64,000 bases of DNA, taken from assembly GCF_000577275.2 (NCBI RefSeq), contig NZ_HG916852.1, forward strand, positions 375,001 through 439,000, read 5' to 3'. The stretch comes from Rhizobium favelukesii. Lineage in GTDB: Bacteria > Pseudomonadota > Alphaproteobacteria > Rhizobiales > Rhizobiaceae. A program made the position numbers and the translations under genes. Below the pieces are notes generated by a model. It worked only from the letters and a program-made list of their open reading frames with translations. It had not been told where the DNA came from and ran no database searches. This document shows positions 9,366 to 18,976 of the stretch, piece by piece. Positions within the stretch are counted from its first letter, which is position 1. The number at the start of each line of letters is the position of its first letter.

Positions 9366-9391
9366 AACGAAAAGGGGCGCCGAAGCGCCCC
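9366..9391 (-). terminator. Intrinsic terminator of cysK
   Basis: Read on the minus strand, GGGGCGC and GCGCCCC (9374-9391) form a 7-bp GC stem with a TTCG tetraloop, followed by CTTTTCGTTT. It lies 25 nt past the cysK stop. Confidence 0.85.
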
Positions 9392-9416
9392 AGGTTCCTT
9401 TAGCAGATGAGGCCTT

Positions 9417-10379
9417 TCAGTTCCCGAGGCCGTCGAACAGTGCGGTCGAGAGATAGCGTTCGGCAAAGGACGGAATGATCACGACGAGATTCTTTCCCGC
9501 ATTCTCCTCGCGGCTGCCGACCTCGATAGCCGCGGCCAGTGCTGCACCGGAGGAAATGCCCACCGGCACGCCTTCGAGCTTGGCAACCTCGCGGGCAAGT
9601 TCCAGCGCCTCCTGGCTGCTCACCGTGATGATTTCGTCGTAGATGTGCGTATCGAGGATTGCCGGCGCAAAGCCGGCGCCGATGCCCTGAATCTTGTGCG
9701 GTCCCGGCTGGCCGCCCGAAAGAACCGGGGATTCCGCCGGCTCGACGGCGACCACCTTGATGCCAGGCTTCTTCGACTTCAGCACCTGGCCCGCACCGGT
9801 GATGGTGCCGCCGGTGCCGATGCCGGCAACCAGGATGTCGACCGTACCGTCGGTATCGTTCCAGATCTCTTCGGCCGTGGTGCGGCGATGGATTTCCGGG
9901 TTGGCCGGGTTTTCGAACTGCTGCGGGATGATGGCATCCGGGAGCGTCGCAGCCAGTTCCTCGGCCTTCGCGATCGCGCCCTTCATGCCCTTCGGGCCTT
10001 CGGTCAGGACAAGTTCGGCGCCGAGCAGCGCCAGCATCTTGCGGCGCTCGATGGACATCGTTTCCGGCATCGTCAGGATCAGCTTGTATCCCTTCGCCGC
10101 AGCGGCGAAGGCGAGCGCAATACCGGTATTGCCCGATGTCGGCTCGATCAGGGTCGTTTTGCCAGGCGAGATCTTACCCTGCGACTCCAGCGACTCGATC
10201 ATTGCAACGCCGATACGGTCCTTCACGGAAGCAATCGGATTGAAGAATTCCAGCTTGGCCAGGAGGTTTGCCTTGACGCCCTTCGCCTTGGCGAGCTTGT
10301 CGAGCCGCACGATCGGCGTGTCGCCGATGGTTTCGGTGATCGAGGAATAGATGCGGCCACGGCCCGGTTTCTTCGACAT
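9417..10379 (-). CDS. cysK: Cysteine synthase A (O-acetylserine sulfhydrylase)
   Basis: PLP enzyme that makes cysteine from O-acetylserine and sulfide, 320 aa. The PLP lysine is Lys53 in [11 protein letters not shown]; the substrate loop TSGNTGIAL and the phosphate-binding GTGGTITG are present. I start at ATG 10379 ([13 protein letters not shown]), which has AGGGAGAG just upstream; the frame stays open to 10421 but that extension has no family support. It is a single gene closed by its own terminator. Confidence 0.95.
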   Translation of the reverse strand: MSKKPGRGRIYSSITETIGDTPIVRLDKLAKAKGVKANLLAKLEFFNPIASVKDRIGVAMIESLESQGKISPGKTTLIEPTSGNTGIALAFAAAAKGYKLILTMPETMSIERRKMLALLGAELVLTEGPKGMKGAIAKAEELAATLPDAIIPQQFENPANPEIHRRTTAEEIWNDTDGTVDILVAGIGTGGTITGAGQVLKSKKPGIKVVAVEPAESPVLSGGQPGPHKIQGIGAGFAPAILDTHIYDEIITVSSQEALELAREVAKLEGVPVGISSGAALAAAIEVGSREENAGKNLVVIIPSFAERYLSTALFDGLGN

Positions 10380-10511
10380 TACGCTCTCCCTGGATGAAAT
10401 GTGCGGAGACAATAGGGTCAAAGGCGGACGGAGACCAGTGTGGCTTCACCCACCCGAAGGGACTAGGATAGAAAAAATCCTTTAAGAACCGAGCTTTGCC
10501 GAATGAATTTT

Positions 10512-11129
10512 TCAGGCCGCGCGGGTGGCGATGAAGGCTGCTGTGCCCGCCAGAATGCCGGCCGCCGTCTTGTTCAGCGCCTGCAGCGCACGCGGTTGCT
10601 TGAGCATCATTCGCGCACGTGCGGCAAGCAGCATGTAGGGCACCAGAACAACGAGCAGGACAACGAAGGTGGTTGCGAGCAGAATGCCGTATTCGCGAAG
10701 CCCGATGGTGTTGAGGTCGATCAGCGTCGGCACCAGCGCGACGTAGAAAAGCATGGTTTTGGGGTTGCCAAGCGTCACCAGCAGGCCGGACAGGAAGCTC
10801 ATCCCGACATTGCTCGCCTTCTTCGCGGCGACATCCTGCGGCAGCAGCCCGGCCGTCCAGAGTTTATAGGCGATGTAGCCGAGATAAAGCGCCCCGGCGA
10901 TCTTGATGACAATGAACACTTCGGTGAAGGTTTGCGCCACGAAGGCCAGCCCGAGGATGACCGCCGTCAGATAGGTCATGTCGCCCAGCACGAGGCCGAG
11001 GCCCATGAAAAACGTCTCGCGAAAGTTCGAGCCGAGCGCGCGGGCAACGATAGCCGTGATGCCCGGTCCGGGGATTACCGCCGCGATGAAGAGTGCCACT
11101 GCGTAAGCGAAAAGGGCGGTGAATGACAT
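10512..11129 (-). CDS. LysE/RhtB family amino acid exporter
   Basis: Inner-membrane protein of 205 aa with about six hydrophobic segments and the family signature AAVIPGPGITAIVARALGSN near residues 16-36, then GFRETFFMGLGLVLGD-like spacing. Members export amino acids such as homoserine, threonine or lysine; the substrate cannot be read from sequence. ATG 11129 has AGGAG upstream. Monocistronic in appearance, divergent from dps. Confidence 0.88.
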   Translation of the reverse strand: MSFTALFAYAVALFIAAVIPGPGITAIVARALGSNFRETFFMGLGLVLGDMTYLTAVILGLAFVAQTFTEVFIVIKIAGALYLGYIAYKLWTAGLLPQDVAAKKASNVGMSFLSGLLVTLGNPKTMLFYVALVPTLIDLNTIGLREYGILLATTFVVLLVVLVPYMLLAARARMMLKQPRALQALNKTAAGILAGTAAFIATRAA

Positions 11130-11371
11130 GCCGTGAGCTCCTGCTGCAATCGCCTTCTACGCCTGCGGCCCGTTGCTTTCAAGGATCTGACGTCTTGTCA
11201 TCATGCTGCGGTAGGTTGCCGCTATTGACGCTGGCGATCGTGGTTCTAGTTCCAAGGCGGTGATTGATGGCTGGTCGACGCCGGCGTCGCCCCAACCGTC
11301 AAATCCGGGAACGACAAGCCACTCCCGCACCTGCCATTGCCTGACCCGCCGCTCGCCAGAGGAGACACCCG

Positions 11372-11890
11372 ATGAGCCCCACCGCAGCCGAAAAGCGCAA
11401 ACTCGCCCCCCTCGCTACCCCCACGGACCTGAAAAGCAATGCCATTCAGGATATCTCGGCCGCCCTGGCTGCGCTGCTGGCGGATGTCTTTGCGCTCTAC
11501 ATCAAGACCAAGAATTTCCATTGGCATATGTCCGGACCACATTTTCGCGACTATCACCTGATGCTCGACGAGCAGGCCGAGCAGATCTTCGCCACGACCG
11601 ATGCGATTGCCGAGCGCGCCCGCAAGATCGGCGGCACGACGCTGCGCTCCATCGGCCATATCAGCCGCCTGCAACGCATCAACGACAACGATGCCGAGTA
11701 CGTCACGCCCGAAGACATGCTGGCGGAACTGCGCGACGACAACAGACAGCTCGTCTCGCTGTTGCGCGAGACCCATGATGTCTGCTCCGAGCATAATGAC
11801 GTCGCTACGACGAGCCTGCTGGAAGTGTGGATCGACGAGGCCGAGCGCCGCACTTGGTTCCTGTTCGAAACGACCCGGCAGCAGAAGTAG
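11372..11890 (+). CDS. dps: Dps family DNA-binding ferritin-like protein
   Basis: Ferritin-like protein of 172 aa that stores iron and shields DNA under oxidative or starvation stress. The ferroxidase half-site His and Asp/Glu residues are seen in KTKNFHWHMSGPHFRDYH and LDEQAEQIFATTDAIAER. The N-terminal tail is Lys/Arg containing (AEKRKLAP), as in DNA-binding Dps types. The 240-bp spacer upstream is shared with the divergent LysE gene; TTGACG at about 11225 could be a -35 but no clear -10 was found. Confidence 0.9.
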   Translation: MSPTAAEKRKLAPLATPTDLKSNAIQDISAALAALLADVFALYIKTKNFHWHMSGPHFRDYHLMLDEQAEQIFATTDAIAERARKIGGTTLRSIGHISRLQRINDNDAEYVTPEDMLAELRDDNRQLVSLLRETHDVCSEHNDVATTSLLEVWIDEAERRTWFLFETTRQQK

Positions 11891-11911
11891 TCTCGTTCGC
11901 TTCTCGGATCA

Positions 11912-12808
11912 TCAGCCCGCCCGCGCGCGCAAAAACTGCGCGGGCGTCCAGCCAAGGTTCATGCCGGCCGCGGCGACAAGGATGACGGCTGCGCCAATGA
12001 GTTGCAACGGCTGCAATGCGTGTCCGAAGGCCAGTCGATCCACGAGGATCGCGGCGATCGGATAGATGAATGACAACGCCCCGGTCAGATGGATCGGCAG
12101 CTTCTGGATCGCGCCGTAGAGCAGCACATACATCAGCCCCGTATGTACGACGCCCATGGTAATCAGGATTGACCACGACTGGCCATCCGTGGGTAGGTCC
12201 GAGAAATTCATGGTCGGCAGCAGCATCAGCACGCCGGTCGCGACCTGGATCAGGGCGATAAGATGCGGCGGCGTTCCCTTCAGCGACTTCGCTGCGAGCG
12301 CCGCGAGGGCGTAGAAGAACGCGGCTCCGAGTGCCAGCAGGATGCCGAGGCCGTACCCGTCGTGTCCGCCGGCCGTGGCCGGCTTGGCCTCGACGATGGC
12401 CGCCATGCCGGCAAAGGCAAGCGTCAGCCAGAACAGCTTTGCGGCGGTTATCTTTTCGCCGAGAAACAGCGCGCCGAGCGCAAGCAGCATGAAAGGTTGC
12501 GTATTGTAGACGGTCGTCGCGATCGAAATCGATGCATGGCCGTACGACGCAAAAAGCAGGAGCCAGTTGAGAACAATGGCCACGCCGCCGAAGACAGCGA
12601 TACCAGTCGACTTCAAGCTGATGATGCCGGGTCGCAGCAATCCCAAGCCGGCGCAGACGGCAAGCAGGCTGATCGCGCCAAAAAAGCAGCGCCAGAACAC
12701 CACGCCGCTCACCGGCTGGCCTGACATGACCACGAACCAGCCAATTGTTCCCGATATCAGCATTGCTGCGGTCATTTGGGCGGTGCCGGTGCGGATTTCG
12801 CTATGCAT
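11912..12808 (-). CDS. EamA/DMT family transporter
   Basis: Inner-membrane permease of 298 aa with about ten hydrophobic helices in two EamA repeats (repeat 1 about residues 10-140, repeat 2 about 150-285; GALSFIYPIAAILVDRLAFG is typical of repeat 2). Such proteins usually export metabolites; the substrate is unknown. ATG 12808 follows GGAGAGACGAG. It is divergent from an Lrp/AsnC regulator 100 bp away, which is its likely controller, an arrangement common for amino acid exporters. Confidence 0.88.
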   Translation of the reverse strand: MHSEIRTGTAQMTAAMLISGTIGWFVVMSGQPVSGVVFWRCFFGAISLLAVCAGLGLLRPGIISLKSTGIAVFGGVAIVLNWLLLFASYGHASISIATTVYNTQPFMLLALGALFLGEKITAAKLFWLTLAFAGMAAIVEAKPATAGGHDGYGLGILLALGAAFFYALAALAAKSLKGTPPHLIALIQVATGVLMLLPTMNFSDLPTDGQSWSILITMGVVHTGLMYVLLYGAIQKLPIHLTGALSFIYPIAAILVDRLAFGHALQPLQLIGAAVILVAAAGMNLGWTPAQFLRARAG

Positions 12809-12908
12809 CTCGTCTCTCCATATCGATGGGTGAAGATTATTGCGGTCCCGCCTTTCGTTATATAGTTTGCATTAGGCTGATTGTGCTACTCTCCTATCAT
12901 TGTGAGGA

Positions 12909-13382
12909 ATGATGTCTGTTTCGGCTAATGATAATGGGATCGATGATGTCGATCAGAAAATACTGGAGGCGCTGGCGGAAAATGCCCGCATCTCGTTGAA
13001 GGAGCTGGCACAGGCTGCCGGGCTTTCTTCGCCCAGCGCCGCCGAACGCCTTCGTCGCCTGGAAGAGCGGGGGATCATCGCCGCTTTCACCATCGACATC
13101 GACCCTGCGGCACTCGGATATCCGCTGCAGGCGATCGTGCGCGTTCGGCCGCTGCCCGGGCAGTTGCATGTCGTTCAGCGGATCATCCAGGACACACCTC
13201 AGTTCGTGGAATGCGACAAGGTGACGGGAGACGACTGTTTCATTGCCCGGCTTGTCGTTCGCTCGATGGCGGAGCTCGACACGATCCTGGACAAGGTGGC
13301 GGAGAAGGCCGAAACGAGTACCTCGATGGTCAAGGCATCGCCGGTAAAGCGTCGCCTGCCACCGCTCTCGCGGCAGCGATAG
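12909..13382 (+). CDS. Lrp/AsnC family transcriptional regulator
   Basis: Regulator of 157 aa with an N-terminal winged helix (DQKILEALAENARISLKELA, then GLSSPSAAERLRRLEERGII as recognition helix and wing) and a C-terminal RAM ligand-binding domain (about residues 75-140). GAGGA lies directly before two adjacent ATGs (12909 and 12912), so the exact start may be 12912. It probably senses an amino acid and controls the divergent EamA exporter. Its stop is one nucleotide from the end of the convergent GNAT gene. Confidence 0.88.
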   Translation: MMSVSANDNGIDDVDQKILEALAENARISLKELAQAAGLSSPSAAERLRRLEERGIIAAFTIDIDPAALGYPLQAIVRVRPLPGQLHVVQRIIQDTPQFVECDKVTGDDCFIARLVVRSMAELDTILDKVAEKAETSTSMVKASPVKRRLPPLSRQR

Positions 13383-13383
13383 A

Positions 13384-14287
13384 TCAGAAGTCGGCCATCG
13401 GGGACAGCATGGCCGGTCGATCAAATGCGATCGTGCCAGGCGCACGGACCATGAATTGCGTGTGGCTGTCGAGGGACTTTGCCTGTCCGCTCCACCCGAG
13501 CTTGTCGGGGCAAAACAGCACGTCGACAGCTTCAACGTCGATGTCGAGTGCTCCAATGATCGAGGCGAGCGAAGGGATATCGGCGCAAACGACATCGAGC
13601 AGCTTGAAATGGCCTGGCACTTCCATCTTCCACGCGACTGCGGTCCGTTCCCGTTCCAGCCAGTTGATCGTGACGCCAGGATCGAGTTGGGTGTTGATGA
13701 GAAACATCGCGGCGCTCTCACGAACGGCGAGACCGGCCGAGACCGGCGCACGTGCCTTCAATGCGGTGCTTAAGAGCTTGAGGTCAGCGGGTTCCAAAGG
13801 ATTCAGGCGCCGGGCCGGCGTTCGCACCTTTAGCGCGGCCGGCGCGTTGCCGGAAATAGGCATGCAGCGGCAGGGCGCGAAAGCCGTAAGGCTCATAGAG
13901 CGCCGGCTTGTCCGTGTAGAGCACGATCGCTTCGAAGCCCTTCTCCTCGCACCAGGCGAGCGCCTTTTGGGTCAGGTCGCGATACAATCCACGCCCACGC
14001 CATGCCGGACGAACGGCACCCGACTGAAACGCGGCGGCATTCACAGTGCGACCGTTGATCATGAGTGGCATTGCGAAAGCCGAAAGATTGGCGGCAAGCC
14101 GGCCGTTACAGGCAAACCAGCCGAAGGGCATGCTGCTCGCATCAGGCCCGCCCATTTGCTGCAATGGACCGATATCGACATCGAATGTGTCCTTCAGGAG
14201 GTCGACCAACGCGCCCCATGCCTTGCGGTCGCCGAAATAGTCTCGGCGAAAGGTGAGGCCGGAATGATCGATACTCTTGGACATCAT
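13384..14287 (-). pseudogene. GNAT family N-acetyltransferase, frameshifted
   Basis: Two overlapping frames together give one protein of about 300 aa. The first (from ATG 14287) carries the acetyl-CoA site VRPAWRGRGLYRDLTQKAL and continues to PYGFRALPLHAY; the homologous continuation SGNAPAALKVRTPARRLNPL is in the next frame and runs to 13384. Removing one A from the AAA run at 13854-13856 (one T in the coding strand) restores HAYSGNAP. So this is either a recent frameshift or a sequencing error. The start overlaps the dut stop by 4 nt, so it is in an operon with dut. Confidence 0.8.
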
Positions 14288-14754
14288 GCTCCGGTCGATC
14301 CGAAACCGCCGGCGCCACGTGCGGTCGCGCTCGCCTCGGAAATCTCGCAGATATGGGCCTGGATCGCCGGCGCAATCACCATCTGGGCGATGCGCATGCC
14401 CCTGGTGATCTCAAACGGCTCTTCGCCGAGGTTGATCAGCAGGACCTTAACCTCGCCGCGATAGTCGCTGTCGATTGTTCCGGGCGTGTTCAGGCAGGTA
14501 AGGCCGTGCTTGAAGGCGAGGCCGGAGCGTGGGCGCACCTGGCCTTCGAAACCGTCCGGAATCTCGAAGATGAAGCCGGTCGGCACCAGGGCGCGCTTTC
14601 CGGGCTCGAGCGTCATCGGTGCGGCGCCATCGACGGCGGCGCGCAGGTCCATGCCTGCCGCCCCCTTGCTTTCGTAGGAGGGCAGATCGAGATCCTGGCC
14701 GTTGGCGAGGCGGATGATATTGAGCGTCGGGCGCGTATCTGTATGGATTGTCAT
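14284..14754 (-). CDS. dut: Deoxyuridine 5'-triphosphate nucleotidohydrolase (dUTPase)
   Basis: Trimeric all-beta hydrolase that converts dUTP to dUMP and diphosphate, keeping uracil out of DNA and feeding dTMP synthesis. The five dUTPase motifs are visible, including [35 protein letters not shown] and the C-terminal [10 protein letters not shown]. Length 156 aa is standard. ATG 14754; divergent from prfC with 90 bp between. As I recall, dut is next to coaBC in many rhizobia, but here coaBC is about 13 kb away. Confidence 0.96.
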   Translation of the reverse strand: MTIHTDTRPTLNIIRLANGQDLDLPSYESKGAAGMDLRAAVDGAAPMTLEPGKRALVPTGFIFEIPDGFEGQVRPRSGLAFKHGLTCLNTPGTIDSDYRGEVKVLLINLGEEPFEITRGMRIAQMVIAPAIQAHICEISEASATARGAGGFGSTGA

Positions 14755-14844
14755 GGGTCATTAGTTTGCGCCCGATGCGCCAAGGTCAATTGCAATGCCG
14801 GTCTTTAATCGCTAGATACGCCGCAATTCCACAGGATTCACATC

Positions 14845-16428
14845 ATGGCCGAAAGTCTCGCCGAGGCGGTCTCCCGCCGCCGCACATTCGCTATTATCGC
14901 GCACCCGGACGCTGGTAAGACCACGCTCACCGAAAAACTGCTGTTGTTCGGCGGCGCCATCCAGCTTGCCGGTGAAGTCAAGGCAAAGAAGGACCGCATG
15001 CAGACGCGCTCCGACTGGATGAAGATCGAGCGCGAGCGCGGCATCTCCGTCGTTACCTCTGTGATGACGTTTGAATATAAAGACAACGTCTTCAACATCC
15101 TCGATACGCCCGGCCACGAAGACTTTGCGGATGACACCTATCGCACACTGACAGCCGTCGATGCTGCGGTCATGGTTATCGACGCCGCCAAGGGTATCGA
15201 GCCGCGGACGCTGAAGCTGTTCGAAGTCTGCCGCATGCGTGACATTCCGATCATGACCTTCATCAACAAGATGGACCGCGAAAGCCGCGACCCGTTCGAA
15301 ATCCTTGATGAAGTTGAGGAGAAGCTGGCGCTGGATTGTGCGCCGGTGACGTGGCCGATTGGCCGCTCGAAGACCTTCTGCGGCACCTACCATCTGGCGA
15401 ACAACGAGGTGCGCGCCTCCGATACCCAGGAAATCATGACCAAGGTCACCGATCCTGAAATGGTCGCCCATCGCTTGCCAGAGAACGAGCGTGGCGCTTT
15501 TGTCGAGGAGACGACGCTGGCGATAGAGGCTTGCAAACCCTTCGACAAGAAAGCTTTCCTAGAGGGGCATCTGACGCCGGTCTTCTTTGGCTCGGCGCTT
15601 CGCAATTTCGGGGTGCGCGATCTTATCGATGCGCTCGGCGAGTTTGCGCCGCCGCCGCGCGATCAGGTCGCCGATATCCGTACCGTGCATGCGACCGACA
15701 ACAAGATGACGGCCTTCGTGTTCAAGATCCAGGCGAACATGGACCCGAACCATCGCGACCGCATTGCGTTTGCCCGTATCTGCTCTGGCAAGCTCGAGCG
15801 CGGCATGAAGGCGCGGCTGTCGCGTACCGGGAAGCAGCTTGGCCTCACTGCGCCGCAGTTCTTCTTCGCCTCGCAGCGGCAGCTTGCCGATACGGCCTAT
15901 GCCGGCGATGTTGTCGGTATCCCCAACCACGGAACGCTTCGCATCGGCGACACGCTGACGGAGGGCGAGTCCCTCGTGTTCCAAGGCGTGCCGAATTTCT
16001 CGCCGGAGATCCTGCGCCGGGTGCGCCTGGAAGACGCCATGAAGGCGAAGAAGCTCAAGGAAGCGCTGCAGCAGATGGCGGAAGAGGGCGTCGTCCAGCT
16101 GTTTTCCCCGGAAGATGGTTCGCCGGCTATCGTCGGTGTCGTCGGTGCGCTGCAGCTCGACGTTCTCAAGGAGCGTCTGATGGCCGAATACGGCCTGCCG
16201 GTCTCCTTTGAAATGTCGCGCTTCTCCGTCTGCCGTTGGATCTCGGCCGATCAGCCGGGTGAGCTCGAGAAATTCGTCACTGCCCGTCGCGGCGATATCG
16301 CGCGAGACCTGGACCATGATCCGGTGTTCCTGGCGCAGGACAGCTTCTCGCTGCGCTATGAATCAGAGCGCTATCCTGCGATCAAGATGGCTGCTCTCAA
16401 GGAATATCACGCCGTCAAAGCGGCGTGA
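14845..16428 (+). CDS. prfC: Peptide chain release factor 3
   Basis: Translational GTPase that recycles RF1/RF2 after termination, 527 aa, the normal size. G1 is AHPDAGKTTLTE (19-30), switch II/G3 DTPGHEDF, G4 NKMD, and the C-terminal domains match RF3 rather than EF-G in length and order (FSVCRWISADQPGELEKFV). Monocistronic or with trmO, which starts 53 nt downstream. ATG 14845 has CACAGGATTCACATC before it. Confidence 0.95.
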   Translation: MAESLAEAVSRRRTFAIIAHPDAGKTTLTEKLLLFGGAIQLAGEVKAKKDRMQTRSDWMKIERERGISVVTSVMTFEYKDNVFNILDTPGHEDFADDTYRTLTAVDAAVMVIDAAKGIEPRTLKLFEVCRMRDIPIMTFINKMDRESRDPFEILDEVEEKLALDCAPVTWPIGRSKTFCGTYHLANNEVRASDTQEIMTKVTDPEMVAHRLPENERGAFVEETTLAIEACKPFDKKAFLEGHLTPVFFGSALRNFGVRDLIDALGEFAPPPRDQVADIRTVHATDNKMTAFVFKIQANMDPNHRDRIAFARICSGKLERGMKARLSRTGKQLGLTAPQFFFASQRQLADTAYAGDVVGIPNHGTLRIGDTLTEGESLVFQGVPNFSPEILRRVRLEDAMKAKKLKEALQQMAEEGVVQLFSPEDGSPAIVGVVGALQLDVLKERLMAEYGLPVSFEMSRFSVCRWISADQPGELEKFVTARRGDIARDLDHDPVFLAQDSFSLRYESERYPAIKMAALKEYHAVKAA

Positions 16429-16481
16429 AATTGGATCGGATATAACGATCTGCCATGATGCCCGGTGAAGAGGAGCGTGCC

Positions 16482-17006
16482 ATGGTTGGAGAGAATGGAA
16501 TCAGAGAAAATGAAGTCGCCGTCGAATTGCCGCCGGCGACGGACGCCGGGCTGGTGTTCATCGGGCGCATCCTCACGCCCTGGAGCACGCGCATGGAGAC
16601 ACCGCGCCAGGGACGGCACGACGGTCCGCTCTGCAGGATCGAGATATACGAGCCGTGGCGACAGGCCCTCCAAGGTGTGGAGGCTTTCGAGCGGCTGGAA
16701 GTGCTCTATTGGTTGGATCGGTCACGACGCGATCTCGTCCTCCAGAGTCCGGCCAATAGCGGAAAGCTGCATGGCACGTTTTCTCTTCGCTCGCCCGTAC
16801 GCCCGAACCCGATCGCGACGTCCATCGTCAAGCTGGAGGGGGTTGAAGGTGCCACCTTGATGGTTCGGGGAATGGATTGCCTTGACGGCACACCGCTTCT
16901 CGATCTGAAGCCCGATCGCGCGCTGTTCAAGCCGAGCGCGCCGCCGCAACCTAGAGATTTCCAGACCGGCGACGACGTGGCGCATTCTTGCAAGAAGGCC
17001 TGGTGA
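16482..17006 (+). CDS. trmO: TrmO/TsaA family tRNA (t6A37) methyltransferase-like protein
   Basis: TsaA/YaeB-fold protein of about 174 aa; the E. coli relative TrmO N6-methylates t6A37 in tRNA-Thr. Visible family blocks are [37 protein letters not shown] and [19 protein letters not shown], the last being diagnostic. I prefer ATG 16482 because GAAGAGGAG is 7 nt upstream; the frame could begin at 16455. Some TsaA relatives in alphaproteobacteria are uncharacterised, so substrate is inferred. The stop abuts the convergent molbindin gene. Confidence 0.82.
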   Translation: MVGENGIRENEVAVELPPATDAGLVFIGRILTPWSTRMETPRQGRHDGPLCRIEIYEPWRQALQGVEAFERLEVLYWLDRSRRDLVLQSPANSGKLHGTFSLRSPVRPNPIATSIVKLEGVEGATLMVRGMDCLDGTPLLDLKPDRALFKPSAPPQPRDFQTGDDVAHSCKKAW

Positions 17007-17215
17007 TCAGTCGACGGCGATCATGACGTCAGAGGCCTTGACGACCGCATAGGCGTCGCCACCAACGGCGAGCCCCGGTTCGTCGACCGCTTCGTTGGTG
17101 ATGGAGGCCGTGACGATTGACCCGCCGCCGATATCGATTCGGACATGCGCCGTGGTCGCACCCTTCTTCGGCTCAACGATCTTTCTGTTCAGTCGATTCC
17201 GTGCGCTCGCCTCAT
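17007..17215 (-). pseudogene. Molbindin (TOBE/Mop domain) with a frameshift at the second codon
   Basis: The frame from about 17210 down to the TGA at 17007 encodes a Mop domain: ASARNRLNRKIVEPKKGATT and then DIGGGSIVTASITNEAVDE, a molybdate/tungstate-binding fold. The only good start, ATG at 17215 with AGGAGG upstream (complement of 17222-17227), is one base out of frame and stops after eight codons. The ATG-to-stop distance is 209 nt, one short of the 210 nt expected for a 69-aa molbindin. One missing base right after the ATG (ATG-AAG-GCG) would restore MKASARN. Either decayed or a sequencing error. Confidence 0.75.
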
Positions 17216-17266
17216 AGGCTGCCTCCTGGTTCCTGACTGTATCGGCGCAGATCTGCCGCCGCAATC

Positions 17267-18781
17267 TTACTCGCCGCGCGGATACCGCTGGCTTTCTTCC
17301 AGCACGTTCAGGTCCATGTGATTGCGCATGTAGCGTTCGGAAGCTTTCTGCAGCGGCTGATAGTCCCAGGGATAGTACGCCCCGTTCCGAAGCGCCTCGT
17401 AGACGACCCACCGACGCGCCTGGCTTTCGCGCACTGCGGCATCGAAGCTCTGCAGGTTCCAGCGTTTGTCGGCCTCAGCCTTCAGTCTCGCCAGGACCTC
17501 GGCATGTCCTGCATCGCCCGCAAGGTTGGTCAGTTCCCTGGGATCGGCCTGAAGATCAAACAGCATCGGCGGGTCCTTGTCGCAAAGGGTCAGCTTGAAG
17601 CGACCGTCACGCAAGCAGACGAGGGGGGCTTCGGAGCCTTCGGCGGCGTACTCCATCGCCACTGGACCACGCGCCCCGGTCCCTGTCGCGAGTGGCGCAA
17701 GGTCTTCGCCATCCGTCCATGGTGCGAGCTTGGTCATGTCGATACCCGCCAGCGCTGCCAGCGTCGGGGTCACATCGAGCGTCGAGACAGGCTGCTGGAT
17801 GCAGGCGGCATTCCAGCCCGGAGCCGCGATCGTCAACGGCACACGCGAGGAGCCGTCAAAGAAGCACATCTTGAACCAGAGGCCGCGTTCGCCGAGCATG
17901 TCGCCGTGATCGGAAACGAATAGAACGATCGTGTTGTCTGCCATCCGCCCGCGCTCGAGGACGTCGAGGAGCTCGCCGATCTTGTCGTCGATATAGGAGA
18001 TGCTGGCGAAGTAGCCCTGGCGTGCTCGCCTGATTTGTTCTCGCGTGATCTCGAACGCATCGTAATCGCAGGCCTTCAAGAGGCGCTGTGAATGCGGATC
18101 CTGCTGGTCGAACGGAAGCGCATCAACATCAGGATCAAGGGCAGGGCAATTCTCGTACAGATCCCAATACTTGCGCCGTGCGACATAGGGATCGTGCGGA
18201 TGGGTGAAGCTCACGGTCAGGCACCACGGGCGGTCGTCGTGACGGCGCGAGAGATCGTAGAGTTTGCGGGTCGCGTTGTAGGCGACCTCGTCGTCGTATT
18301 CCATCTGGTTGGTGATCTCGGCGACGCCTGCACCGGTGACCGAGCCCAGGTTGTGGTACCACCAGTCGATGCGCTCGCCCGGCTTGGTGTAGTCAGGCGT
18401 CCAGCCGAAATCGGCAGGATAGATATCGGTCGTCAGGCGCTCCTCGAAACCGTGCAATTGGTCGGGGCCGACGAAATGCATCTTTCCGGAGAGGGCGGTA
18501 TGGTAGCCTGCCGCACGCAGATGGTGCGCGAACGTCGGGATATCAGACGCGAACTCGGCGGCATTGTCATAGACGCGGGTTCTGCTCGGCAGCTGCCCCG
18601 ACATGAAGGAAGCCCGCGCTGGCGCACAAAGGGGACTTGCAGTGTATGTGTTGGCGAAGCGCACCGAACGCTTTGCCAGGGCCTTCAGGTGAGGCGCGTG
18701 TAGAAATTCGGCCGGCCCGTCGGGAAACAGCGTCCCATTGAGCTGATCGACCATCAGGATGAGGATATTCGGGCGCGCCAT
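17267..18781 (-). CDS. betC: Choline-sulfatase
   Basis: Sulfatase that hydrolyses choline-O-sulfate to choline and sulfate, feeding glycine betaine synthesis and sulfur supply. The formylglycine motif CxPxR is at Cys52 in SPLCAPARASFMSG; metal residues occur in LILMVDQLNGT and in FVSDHGDMLGE. The C-terminal WDYQPLQKASERYMRNHMDL is specific to BetC-type sulfatases. Length 504 aa is normal. It is divergent from a LysR gene, the usual choline sulfate regulator. The rest of a bet operon (betI, betB, betA) is not in the window. Confidence 0.94.
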   Translation of the reverse strand: MARPNILILMVDQLNGTLFPDGPAEFLHAPHLKALAKRSVRFANTYTASPLCAPARASFMSGQLPSRTRVYDNAAEFASDIPTFAHHLRAAGYHTALSGKMHFVGPDQLHGFEERLTTDIYPADFGWTPDYTKPGERIDWWYHNLGSVTGAGVAEITNQMEYDDEVAYNATRKLYDLSRRHDDRPWCLTVSFTHPHDPYVARRKYWDLYENCPALDPDVDALPFDQQDPHSQRLLKACDYDAFEITREQIRRARQGYFASISYIDDKIGELLDVLERGRMADNTIVLFVSDHGDMLGERGLWFKMCFFDGSSRVPLTIAAPGWNAACIQQPVSTLDVTPTLAALAGIDMTKLAPWTDGEDLAPLATGTGARGPVAMEYAAEGSEAPLVCLRDGRFKLTLCDKDPPMLFDLQADPRELTNLAGDAGHAEVLARLKAEADKRWNLQSFDAAVRESQARRWVVYEALRNGAYYPWDYQPLQKASERYMRNHMDLNVLEESQRYPRGE

Positions 18782-18976
18782 GCGTAGTGTGTCCTTCGGT
18801 TCTCAGGGAGCGGAAACTTAGCCGCGTCTGCAGAGGTCTTCCAGTCCGCATCGACTGCAATGCACCGCAGAGATTTCGGCATCATCTCTCGTTTGCCATT
18901 TGATGGCTTTATAGATTATCAATATCGCATGAGCTGTGAAGCGGGCATTTTCTGATGTCATCTCTAAGGATTTTTT

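Noticed and set aside
17007..17411. 134-codon version of the molbindin ORF running into betC
   Set aside because: The extra N-terminus is off-frame betC coding sequence and no start or ribosome site supports it.
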